5,992 bases of DNA from positions 1 through 5,992 of the forward strand of contig JAUWIS010000055.1 of NCBI GenBank assembly GCA_030605245.1, in the 5' to 3' direction. The DNA is from Methanobacteriota archaeon. GTDB lineage: Archaea; Thermoplasmatota; JASEFT01; JAUWIS01. Positions 1 to 5,460 of this stretch are shown one piece after another. Below the pieces are notes generated by a model. The model saw only the letters and a program-made list of their open reading frames with translations. It searched no databases and was not told the origin of the DNA. Position numbers and translations under genes: made by a program. Each line of letters begins with the position of its first letter. Position 1 is the stretch's first letter.

Positions 1-115
1 ATCGCTCCCTGGGTTTTTCCTCATCAGGCAACTCTTTGATTGTAAATTTGTATCCTGTCTTTTTCTTTGTGTCACATTCTACAACCCAATTATCAATGTG
101 TTTTGCGGATAGCAT
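1..115 (-). CDS. Unknown protein, N-terminal 38 residues (runs off the left edge)
   Basis: An open frame on the minus strand starts at the ATG at 115-113 and runs off the window. The visible protein begins MLSAKHIDNWVVE and continues with a charged, lysine- and glutamate-rich stretch including CDTKKKTGYKF and ELPDEEKPRER. I do not recognise the family. There is no signal peptide or membrane segment in the visible part, so it is probably cytoplasmic. The start is well supported: a GGTGA ribosome-binding motif (124-120) ends four bases before the ATG, and a TATA box (TTATAAA, 154-148) lies about 26 bases before a predicted transcript start near 125. An in-frame TAA upstream (near 150) prevents a much longer protein. 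It is divergent from the small membrane protein at 293. Function cannot be assigned from 38 residues. Confidence 0.7.
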   Translation of the reverse strand, partial: MLSAKHIDNWVVECDTKKKTGYKFTIKELPDEEKPRER

Positions 116-118
116 GGT

Positions 119-155
119 TTCACCATTTCCATAAAAGTAGATGTTACTTTATAAG
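119..155 (-). promoter_or_regulatory. TATA box and ribosome-binding site of the left-edge gene
   Basis: On the minus strand TTATAAA (154-148) is a good archaeal TATA box. Counting about 26 bases from its centre puts the transcript start near 125, just before the GGTGA motif at 124-120, which complements the archaeal 16S rRNA 3' end. The leader would then be only about ten bases. The geometry is seen directly; the transcript start is inferred. Confidence 0.6.
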
Positions 156-160
156 CCATG

Positions 161-196
161 AGCGTACAGTACCGGAAGGGTACAAGGGTACACCCT
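161..196. repeat. GTAC-rich tandem repeat and palindrome between divergent promoters
   Basis: The octamer AAGGGTAC occurs twice head to tail (176-183 and 184-191). The second copy runs into an inverted repeat AGGGT-AC-ACCCT (185-196). GTAC itself occurs four times in 28 bases (164-167, 169-172, 180-183, 188-191). The cluster sits about 25 bases upstream of the minus-strand TATA box and about 75 upstream of the plus-strand one, as expected for a regulator or activator site serving the left-edge gene. No known motif is recognised, so the operator role is inferred. Confidence 0.4.
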
Positions 197-242
197 AAAC
201 CGCAGAGATTTTGATTGCAAGTTTCTGGGAAGCGAAATTTCT

Positions 243-261
243 GCAACGTTGCTTGCGCAAG
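243..261. promoter_or_regulatory. Two abutting 10-bp palindromes next to the TATA box (candidate operator)
   Basis: GCAACGTTGC (243-252) and CTTGCGCAAG (252-261) are both perfect 10-base palindromes and share one base. Together they give the half-sites GCAA, TTGC, TTGC, GCAA. They end two bases before the TATA box at 263-269, covering the position where TFB would contact its recognition element. A bound protein there would be expected to repress or modulate the small membrane protein gene. A related 6-base palindrome TTGCAA lies at 215-220. The palindromes are seen directly; regulation is inferred. Confidence 0.45.
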
Positions 262-262
262 G

Positions 263-293
263 TTTATAACTCAAAAATGGGATTATGTTCTGA
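263..293 (+). promoter_or_regulatory. TATA box for a leaderless transcript
   Basis: TTTATAA (263-269) is a strong archaeal TATA match. Its centre is 27 bases from the A of the ATG at 293, the spacing expected if transcription starts at the start codon. No convincing ribosome-binding motif precedes that ATG, which fits a leaderless mRNA. This promoter decides the start chosen for the downstream gene. Confidence 0.6.
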
Positions 294-604
294 TGGAAGC
301 GTTATCTAAAAATTTCGTAAATTTATTTCCAACTTTAGGCTGTTATTTTCTCCTTCAGATACTAATACTTTTACTATGCCCACTCTTCGCTTCTGAGACA
401 GTTATTACAACAAGTCCTCAAATGCATCCACTCATAACACCATTCTTTATCTGGGTTGTTGGGACAGGGGGTTCATTTATCCTAAGCAAAAACTTCTCCG
501 AGGTACTTATAAAAGAACTGCCAATTATCGGAACCATTGTAAGTAATCTATGGTGGTTAGTAAGTTTATTACTTGCTTTGTTATCCTTTCACAATTGTTT
601 CTAA
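293..604 (+). CDS. Small three-helix membrane protein of unknown function
   Basis: This 103-residue protein is very hydrophobic, with three probable transmembrane segments: roughly residues 11-33 (leucine and isoleucine rich, with cysteines at 17 and 29), 46-64 (around PFFIWVVGTGG) and 76-99 (around IVSNLWWLVSLLLALL). Short loops carry few charges; the two lysines and one glutamate near residues 66-75 lie between helices 2 and 3. There is no signal-peptidase or lipoprotein motif. I do not recognise a family. The frame stays open upstream to a TTG at 215, but the ATG at 293 is preferred because a TATA box lies exactly 27 bases before it and the extension (NFCNVACARFITQ region) would cover that promoter. 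It is monocistronic, convergent with the Trm112-like gene and divergent from the left-edge gene. With no homolog recognised, a chance ORF is possible, but the promoter fit argues for a real gene. Confidence 0.55.
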   Translation: MEALSKNFVNLFPTLGCYFLLQILILLLCPLFASETVITTSPQMHPLITPFFIWVVGTGGSFILSKNFSEVLIKELPIIGTIVSNLWWLVSLLLALLSFHNCF

Positions 605-658
605 AAAATATATGGAGGTTGTAGGAAAACTACTCACGCAACCGACTAGTTTCATAAT

Positions 659-829
659 TCATTCCTTCGGCAGCAGATTCGGTATCCCATCCTTTATTTC
701 ATACTCACCGCATTTTTTGCAAACAAGTTTTCCTTCTATTATCTCATCATCTTTTTCTTTCTCAGTTTTTAGTTCCAGATCCCCTTTACAGGTTGGGCAG
801 CAGAGTATTTCCATGAGTTCCTTTTTCAA
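659..829 (-). CDS. Trm112-like methyltransferase activator, TTG start
   Basis: This 56-residue protein matches the Trm112 family (short zinc proteins that bind and activate methyltransferases acting on tRNA and release factors). It begins (M)KKELMEILCCPTCKGDLEL, has a charged linker, then CKKCGEYEIKDGIPNLLPKE. The zinc ligands are the CPTC pair (C11, C14) and the CKKC pair (C37, C40), and the final DGIPNLLP motif is the family signature. The start is the TTG at 829-827: a perfect GGTGAT ribosome-binding motif (838-833) ends three bases upstream, and family members usually begin with a KKELM-like segment. The ATG at 814 would delete that segment and sit too far from the site. In archaea Trm112 is a hub for several methyltransferases, none of which is encoded here. 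Family assignment is strong; the exact partners are unknown. Confidence 0.88.
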   Translation of the reverse strand: MKKELMEILCCPTCKGDLELKTEKEKDDEIIEGKLVCKKCGEYEIKDGIPNLLPKE

Positions 830-832
830 AGT

Positions 833-870
833 ATCACCAAATATGAAATATACTTCACACCTTAAATATT
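833..870 (-). promoter_or_regulatory. Promoter and ribosome-binding site of the Trm112-like gene
   Basis: ATATTTAA (869-862, minus strand) is TATA-like and predicts a transcript start near 840. This is two bases before the GGTGAT ribosome-binding motif (838-833) that precedes the TTG start. The short-leader geometry is the same as for the left-edge gene. A second AT-rich stretch (TATATTT, about 851-845) is too close to the start to serve as well. Confidence 0.45.
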
Positions 871-908
871 ATTATTCGCCAGTTGCCTCCGAATGCTGTT
901 ATTGTTAA

Positions 909-917
909 CTAAAAAAT
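909..917 (-). terminator. Oligo-T tract after the aIF2 beta-ubiX-FKBP operon
   Basis: Directly after the FKBP stop codon (TGA, 920-918) the minus strand reads ATTTTTTAG, with six T residues at 916-911. Archaeal transcription often ends at oligo-T runs without a hairpin, and no stable stem precedes this one. It is short, so read-through toward the Trm112-like gene is possible. Confidence 0.35.
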
Positions 918-1682
918 TCACCCGTTACCAGCAGATGCCATTATTGTCAGTTGGAAAATAAGTGTTTCACCGCCGAGATCATGCGCATCTGGGTCAGTTC
1001 CGTATGCAAGCTCGGGTGGAACCCTGACCTTTTTTGTTTCACCCTGAGCAAGTCTTTCCTTTTCCATGCCAAGCAGTCCAAGGTAGAAACCATCAATGTA
1101 TGTTACCTGCTCTAATGATCCTGCCTCAGGCTCTCCTGCTGTTGCAGGAAGTGTCCCGGAATCAAGTTGATTTCCATCAGTATCCCATAAAATATACTGA
1201 ACAATTACCTGGTCCCCTTTTTTTGTTGTAACACCATCAGTTTTTGTTACATCAAGTCTGAGTGTGAGTGTATCCTTCGCATCTGGGTTGTTAACAGAGG
1301 TTGCTGTGATGTTTGCAAAATAGGAACCAGTTGGTAATGAGGTTTCATAGTAGATTGTATTCCATTGAATTCCTTCAGTGTTTACCTGCATAATATCATG
1401 TTCAAATGATATACCAAAACCATCTGGTGCATCTGCTTTGAATCTGAAACTATCAGTTTTTTCACCTGTGTTGTTGAGAAGTATTACCCCGCAATCGTTT
1501 GGTCCGCATATACTGACAGCATAGACATCCTCAGATATTTTAGTGTCATCAAGATATGTGAGGTCAACACCGCCTGTATAGGTTTCTGTTTCTTTTTGTT
1601 TTTCTGTCTTAATGTTTGTAATGCTGAGTCCTGCTATGATTATGATGATGAGCAGAGCGACCCACAGAATTTTTTTACTCAT
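918..1682 (-). CDS. Membrane-anchored FKBP-type peptidyl-prolyl cis-trans isomerase with an extra beta-sandwich domain
   Basis: From the ATG at 1682 this is a 254-residue protein. Residues 2-20 (SKK then ILWVALLIIIIIAGLS) form a signal anchor without a lipobox cysteine, so the rest should lie outside the membrane. Residues about 40-147 look like an Ig-like/NEW3-type beta-sandwich: a CGPNDCG cysteine pair, NNTGEKTDSF, then PTGSYFANITATS. Residues about 152-250 are the FKBP domain: KKGDQVIVQY, the DGNQLDSG segment, YIDGFYLGLLGM, VRVPPELAYG and LIFQLTI. The active-site Asp (LDS) and the Tyr of AYG are kept, but the usual Phe before the Asp is Leu, so catalysis may be modified; a chaperone role for exported proteins is likely. 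This start is preferred because GGGGG (1692-1688) lies five bases upstream; the ATG at 1694 adds MGVN and overlaps ubiX. It is the last gene of the operon. Confidence 0.85.
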   Translation of the reverse strand: MSKKILWVALLIIIIIAGLSITNIKTEKQKETETYTGGVDLTYLDDTKISEDVYAVSICGPNDCGVILLNNTGEKTDSFRFKADAPDGFGISFEHDIMQVNTEGIQWNTIYYETSLPTGSYFANITATSVNNPDAKDTLTLRLDVTKTDGVTTKKGDQVIVQYILWDTDGNQLDSGTLPATAGEPEAGSLEQVTYIDGFYLGLLGMEKERLAQGETKKVRVPPELAYGTDPDAHDLGGETLIFQLTIMASAGNG

Positions 1683-1684
1683 GT

Positions 1685-2227
1685 TTACCCCCATCTTTTG
1701 TACAGATTGTTTTCAATTCCCAGGCAGTCCATTATTTTTCCAACAACAAAATTTATTGTGTCATCAAGATTTTTTGGTTTTGGATAAAATCCCGGCATAG
1801 CTGGGAGGATGATTGCATTGTTTTCTGACAGTTTTGCCATGTTCTGCAAATGTATTGTTGAAACAGGTGTTTCCCTTGGAACAATAACAAGCTTCCTTTT
1901 CTCCTTCAGGCAGACAGATGCTGCCCTTGTTATCAGGTTATCAGATATCCCGTTTGCGATTTTTGAAAGTGTTGACATGGAACATGGAACAATAACCATG
2001 GCTTCAAAAAGAAATGAACCTGATGAGATATTTGGAAACAAATCATTGTTTTCATAGTAATGCTTAGCAAGTTTTTTCACATCATTAATTTTGTATTCTG
2101 TTTCCTGTTCCATAATTTTTTTTGCGTTCTCGGAAATAATCAAAAACTTTTCCTCTTTTAAATTTTCCAAAAACCTTATTCCATATACTGTGCCTGATGC
2201 ACCTGTAATACCTATCACAATTTTCAT
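1685..2227 (-). CDS. ubiX: UbiX/Pad1-type flavin prenyltransferase
   Basis: This 180-residue protein has the family's usual length and motifs: the N-terminal GITGASG phosphate/FMN-binding loop (6-12), PCSMSTLSKIANG (81-93), NLITRAA (97-103), VPRETP (116-121) and the C-terminal PAMPGFYPKP (142-151). UbiX attaches a dimethylallyl group to FMN, making the prenyl-FMN cofactor used by UbiD-family decarboxylases. In many archaea one such decarboxylase (anhydromevalonate phosphate decarboxylase) belongs to the archaeal mevalonate route to membrane lipids, so that is the probable need here; no UbiD gene lies in the window. The start ATG overlaps the aIF2 beta stop (ATGA, 2227-2224), suggesting translational coupling, and the stop lies two bases before the preferred FKBP start. 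The enzyme family is clear; the pathway is inferred. Confidence 0.93.
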   Translation of the reverse strand: MKIVIGITGASGTVYGIRFLENLKEEKFLIISENAKKIMEQETEYKINDVKKLAKHYYENNDLFPNISSGSFLFEAMVIVPCSMSTLSKIANGISDNLITRAASVCLKEKRKLVIVPRETPVSTIHLQNMAKLSENNAIILPAMPGFYPKPKNLDDTINFVVGKIMDCLGIENNLYKRWG

Positions 2228-2832
2228 TCTACCACATGCGCAAACGCAACATTACCTGATATTTTCTCAATCTTTATTTTCACTTTTGAGCCTTTTGTCG
2301 TACTTGGAACAAAAACAGTGTATCTGTCAAGGCGTACCATACCATCGCCTCTTCTGCTTATGCCTTCAATCATAACATCATATGTTTTACCTTCTGAAAC
2401 AACTGGTTCTGTGGTTTTTGTGATAACTGCTGTTACAGGCCTGTGCGCACCACATGCATCACATTTCAGAATCAGTATCCTCCCTTCCTTTTCAAGATGC
2501 GTATCTGGTTTACCACATTCTGAGCATAAAACAAATGTTTTGATGTAGTCATTAATTTTGTTTTCTATCTGCCTGCTCATCACCCTTCCTTTGAACAATG
2601 CTCTTCTTCCATCCATGTTTCCTGATGTGCCTATCTCTTTCATCAGATATGCCATAATATGCCTTTGTTCCCTGTTGATTCTGTCTGCAATATCAGCAAA
2701 ATTTCTGATAACAGTTATGTTCCCCTCATACAGTATCTGAGGGTTTGGCATCTCAAACCTCTCATGTGCTTTTACATTTTCAGGTATTTTTTCCCTGGCT
2801 CTTTCAAGTAATGACTTGTAATCATATTCCAT
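2224..2832 (-). CDS. Translation initiation factor aIF2 subunit beta with C-terminal TRAM domain
   Basis: This 202-residue protein is the beta subunit of archaeal IF2, which with alpha and gamma brings initiator Met-tRNA to the small ribosomal subunit. Residues 1-20 (MEYDYKSLLERAREKIPE) form the gamma-binding helix. Residues 25-98 are the alpha/beta core with the signatures RNFADIADRINREQRHIMAYLMKE (split here: RNFADI at 43-48, INREQRHIMAYLMKE at 52-66) and GRRALFKGR (75-83). Residues 99-133 are the zinc ribbon (C103, C106, C124, C127). Residues about 143-202 form a TRAM domain (SEGKTYDVMIEGISRRGDG, then YTVFVP and GSKVKIKIEKI), an RNA-binding beta-barrel that the basic ~140-residue aIF2 beta lacks. 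Archaea of the Methanosarcina and halophile type carry this longer form. It is the first gene of the minus-strand operon, divergent from hel308, and its TATA position suggests a leaderless mRNA. Confidence 0.95.
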   Translation of the reverse strand: MEYDYKSLLERAREKIPENVKAHERFEMPNPQILYEGNITVIRNFADIADRINREQRHIMAYLMKEIGTSGNMDGRRALFKGRVMSRQIENKINDYIKTFVLCSECGKPDTHLEKEGRILILKCDACGAHRPVTAVITKTTEPVVSEGKTYDVMIEGISRRGDGMVRLDRYTVFVPSTTKGSKVKIKIEKISGNVAFAHVVE

Positions 2833-2873
2833 AAACAGTAATCATTTTATGTTATTAAAAACTTGCCATGTTG
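2833..2873. promoter_or_regulatory. Compact divergent promoter between aIF2 beta and hel308
   Basis: Only 35 bases separate the aIF2 beta ATG (2832) from the first hel308 ATG (2868). On the minus strand TTTTTAATAA (2861-2852) lies 23-26 bases before the aIF2 beta start. On the plus strand TTTTAT (2845-2850) is centred 26 bases before the ATG at 2874. No ribosome-binding motif is visible for either gene, so both transcripts are probably leaderless. The two TATA elements are interleaved and each lies inside the other gene's core promoter. Confidence 0.5.
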
Positions 2874-4946
2874 ATGAGAATAGATGAAATAGATATTGAT
2901 CCCAGGGTTATAAACATATTAAAGGAGCATGGTATAAATAATCTTTATCCTCCTCAGGAAGAATCAATAGATTATGCGCTTAACGGGGAAAACCTTGTTT
3001 TGTCTGTTCCAACCGCGGGTGGTAAAAGCCTTGTTGCATATCTTGCCATGCTGAAATCTGTTCTCAACGGTGGGAAAGCCATGTATATTGTTCCTCTCAG
3101 GGCTTTAGCATCTGAAAAATATGATGATTTGTCTATTTTTGAGAAAATCGGTGTAAGGACAGCAGTCTCATACGGTGATCTTGATTCACCTGAACCAATG
3201 CTTGATTCGTTTGATATCATCATCGTAACATCCGAGAAAGCAGATTCATTACTCAGGCACAGGGCATATTGGCTTAAAAAAATCTCAGTTGTTGTTGCTG
3301 ATGAAATACATCTGATAAATGATGCGGGCAGAGGACCAACGCTTGAGATAATACTCTCAAGATTCAAGGAGGATGCGCAAATCATTGGCTTGTCAGCTAC
3401 TATAAAAAACTCAGATGAGCTTGCAGGATGGCTTAATGCAAAACATGTGAAAAGTGACTGGAGACCTGTTCCTTTGAAGGAAGGAATATACCTTGATGGA
3501 AAGATTAGTTTCATGGATAACACATATAAGAAAATAAAAAAACAGGAAAATGAGGTTGCCTCACTTGTTTCTGATACCTTGGGAGATAAAGGTCAGGTTT
3601 TGATTTTCACAAACACGCGCAGGTCTGCTGAGTCTCTAACTGAGAAACTATCCGATTTATGTAAACAATTTCTTGATGAGTCTGAGAAATCTGAGCTAAA
3701 AAATGCCTCTGAGAAAATAATTAAATCTCAGTCAGAGCCAACATCAGCAGGGGCAAAAATTTCTAAATGTGTCAGAAATGGTGCAGCATATCATCATGCA
3801 GGATTAAGTAATACTCAGAGAAAAATTGTTGAGTCTAATTTCAGGAATGGGAAAATAAAATGTATTGCCGCGACACCAACACTTGCTGCTGGCATAAATC
3901 TTCCCGCGAGAAGGGTTGTTATCAAAAATCTTTATCGTTTTGACCCGAATTTTGGTAGAACACCAATACCAATACTGGAGATAAAGCAGATGGAGGGCAG
4001 GGCAGGCAGGCCACAGTATGACAAAGAAGGCGAGGCAGTATTAATTGCAAAGAACGAGAATGAAAAAAATAAGATTTATGAGGATTATCTGCTCAATGAA
4101 ACTGAGGAAATATATTCAAAACTTGGTTCTGAAAAGTCTTTAAGAACGCACATACTGTCATCCATAGCCGCAGGATTTGTGAGCAATGAAAATGAACTGA
4201 AAAATTTTATAGGGAACACATTTTATGCCTATCAGACAGAGGCATGGAAGATGGATAACATAATAGAAAATGTTGTCTTTTTTCTTGAGGAAAACAACAT
4301 GATAAAAAATTTTAATGCAACAAAATATGGTAAAAAGGTTTCAGACCTTTACATAGACCCCCTTTCTGCAGTTAAAATAAAAAAGGCTCTGGAAAAGAAT
4401 ATTTCATCTAATTTTTTGCTATTGCATACTGTATGCACAACACCTGATATGAGGATTCTTTATTTAAGAAAAAACGATTATGAATGGGTTGAGGAAAAAG
4501 CAGAAAAACACAAAGAAATAGTTGTTGATGATGATTACGAATATTTTCTTTCCCAGGTAAAGACCGCCTGTCTGCTTGAGGACTGGCTTAATGAGTTTTC
4601 AGAAGAAAGCATTATAAATAAATATAGGGTTGGTTCTGGTGACATATATGCTAAAACTGAAACAGGTGAATGGCTCCTTTATTCCATGAGGGAACTTGCA
4701 GGGTTGTTTAACAGGGATATTATGAGAACATTGAACAAATTGATGAGAAGGATGAAATACGGTGTGAAAGAAGAACTTCTTGAGTTAACAACCATAAAAG
4801 GTGTTGGGAGAATAAGGGCAAGAACACTGTTTAATCATGATTTAAAAACAATTGATGATTTAAGAAAAACAAATCTTGAGTCTCTTTCCAAAATTGAAAA
4901 AATCGGGAAATCCCTGGCAGAGGATATCAAAAGGCAGATAACATGA
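2874..4946 (+). CDS. hel308: Hel308-type superfamily 2 DNA helicase
   Basis: This 690-residue ATP-dependent 3'-5' DNA helicase of the Ski2-like/Hel308 family acts on stalled or collapsed forks. The motifs are in order: Q-motif LYPPQEESI (24-32), Walker A PTAGGKS (46-52), Ia VPLRALASEKY (73-83), II DEIH (143-146), III SAT (174-176), IV VLIFTNTRRS (242-251), AYHHAGLS (305-312), V ATPTLAAGINLP (333-344) and VI QMEGRAGRP (372-380). After these come the winged-helix and ratchet regions (roughly 400-635), then a C-terminal helix-hairpin-helix domain (GVGRIRARTL at 643-652, IGKSLAEDI at 677-685). Length fits archaeal Hel308 (about 700). The start at 2874 is preferred over the ATG at 2868 because of the TATA spacing and because MRIDEIDI matches the usual family N-terminus; the difference is two residues. 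Its stop overlaps the cgi121 start (ATGA), so the two are co-translated. Confidence 0.95.
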   Translation: MRIDEIDIDPRVINILKEHGINNLYPPQEESIDYALNGENLVLSVPTAGGKSLVAYLAMLKSVLNGGKAMYIVPLRALASEKYDDLSIFEKIGVRTAVSYGDLDSPEPMLDSFDIIIVTSEKADSLLRHRAYWLKKISVVVADEIHLINDAGRGPTLEIILSRFKEDAQIIGLSATIKNSDELAGWLNAKHVKSDWRPVPLKEGIYLDGKISFMDNTYKKIKKQENEVASLVSDTLGDKGQVLIFTNTRRSAESLTEKLSDLCKQFLDESEKSELKNASEKIIKSQSEPTSAGAKISKCVRNGAAYHHAGLSNTQRKIVESNFRNGKIKCIAATPTLAAGINLPARRVVIKNLYRFDPNFGRTPIPILEIKQMEGRAGRPQYDKEGEAVLIAKNENEKNKIYEDYLLNETEEIYSKLGSEKSLRTHILSSIAAGFVSNENELKNFIGNTFYAYQTEAWKMDNIIENVVFFLEENNMIKNFNATKYGKKVSDLYIDPLSAVKIKKALEKNISSNFLLLHTVCTTPDMRILYLRKNDYEWVEEKAEKHKEIVVDDDYEYFLSQVKTACLLEDWLNEFSEESIINKYRVGSGDIYAKTETGEWLLYSMRELAGLFNRDIMRTLNKLMRRMKYGVKEELLELTTIKGVGRIRARTLFNHDLKTIDDLRKTNLESLSKIEKIGKSLAEDIKRQIT

Positions 4947-5428
4947 TAAAAATCATTGGAGCTGAAGGCAGGATAAAAAACCCTGAGTCTTTCCTTGGAA
5001 AAATCAGGGTTTTTTCAGAGGAAAAAAATGTTGAAATAGCTGTTTTGGATGCAGAAATGGTTTTTGGAAAGGAGCATCTAATTTCAGCAGTCCAGCATGC
5101 TTTGAGGGCGTTTGAGCGGAAAAAAAGTTTTTCAAATAAACTGTCAACAGAGATTCTTGTTTATGCATCCGGTGATAATCAGATTGGGAATGCGATTCAG
5201 AAAATGGGAATAAAAAAGGAAACAAAAAAGTTCGCTCTTGTTGTCATTGGTGAATGCAATATTGATAATATGCTTTCATTTCTGAAACTGAAAAGAAATG
5301 ATGCTGTTTTAAAGAAAAACCTAAAAGTATTGAAGCAGTTTGGTATAACTGAAAATGAGATAAATGCTGTTTATCGTCCAGCTGATTTGATTCTGGAAAA
5401 AATTGCACTGGTGGATGTTAGGAAATAA
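4943..5428 (+). CDS. cgi121: KEOPS complex subunit Cgi121
   Basis: This 161-residue protein matches archaeal Cgi121 (TPRKB in humans), the KEOPS subunit that binds the tRNA 3' CCA end and holds tRNA on Kae1-Bud32-Pcc1 while threonylcarbamoyl is added to A37 (t6A). Signature regions are DAEMVFGKEHLISAVQHALR (36-55), YASGDNQIGNAIQKMGIK (74-91), a lysine-rich middle and a hydrophobic C-terminus (ADLILEKIALVDV, 147-159). No other KEOPS gene is in the window. The ATG lies inside the end of hel308 (ATGA overlap, 4943-4946) and no strong ribosome-binding site precedes it, so translation probably depends on termination of hel308. The link between a fork-repair helicase and a tRNA-modification subunit is notable because KEOPS has also been tied to genome maintenance. 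Identity is confident from motif order and length. Confidence 0.88.
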   Translation: MIKIIGAEGRIKNPESFLGKIRVFSEEKNVEIAVLDAEMVFGKEHLISAVQHALRAFERKKSFSNKLSTEILVYASGDNQIGNAIQKMGIKKETKKFALVVIGECNIDNMLSFLKLKRNDAVLKKNLKVLKQFGITENEINAVYRPADLILEKIALVDVRK

Positions 5429-5460
5429 TTATATTCCTTGAAAACTATACATAAATGATG
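5429..5460 (+). promoter_or_regulatory. Possible internal promoter before the HTH regulator
   Basis: In the 26-base gap after cgi121, TTATATTC (5429-5436) resembles an archaeal TATA box, centred about 25 bases before the second ATG (5458) of the regulator gene. No ribosome-binding motif is present, so the regulator may have its own leaderless transcript in addition to operon read-through. The match is moderate. Confidence 0.35.

Noticed and set aside
215..292. TTG at 215 as start of the small membrane protein
   Set aside because: It would place the TATA box (263-269) and both palindromes inside the coding sequence and has no ribosome-binding motif.
617..643. Inverted repeats GGTT...AACC and GTAG-GAAAA-CTAC between the convergent genes, as a terminator hairpin
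   Set aside because: The two short stems are separated by an unpaired TCACGC on one side and no T tract follows on either strand, so a weak chance structure is more likely.
573..908. Plus-strand ORF of 111 codons, serine and phenylalanine rich
   Set aside because: It overlaps the end of the small membrane protein and is antisense to the Trm112-like gene, whose zinc motifs and ribosome-binding site are far better evidence. The composition is typical of a shadow frame.
1596..2740. Several plus-strand ORFs of 60-95 codons opposite the FKBP, ubiX and aIF2 beta genes
   Set aside because: All lie antisense to confidently identified proteins and show no family motif or translation signal.
2972..3523. 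Minus-strand ORF of 183 codons inside hel308
   Set aside because: It is antisense to the helicase motifs I to III, which are under strong constraint, and has no recognisable domain, promoter or ribosome-binding site.
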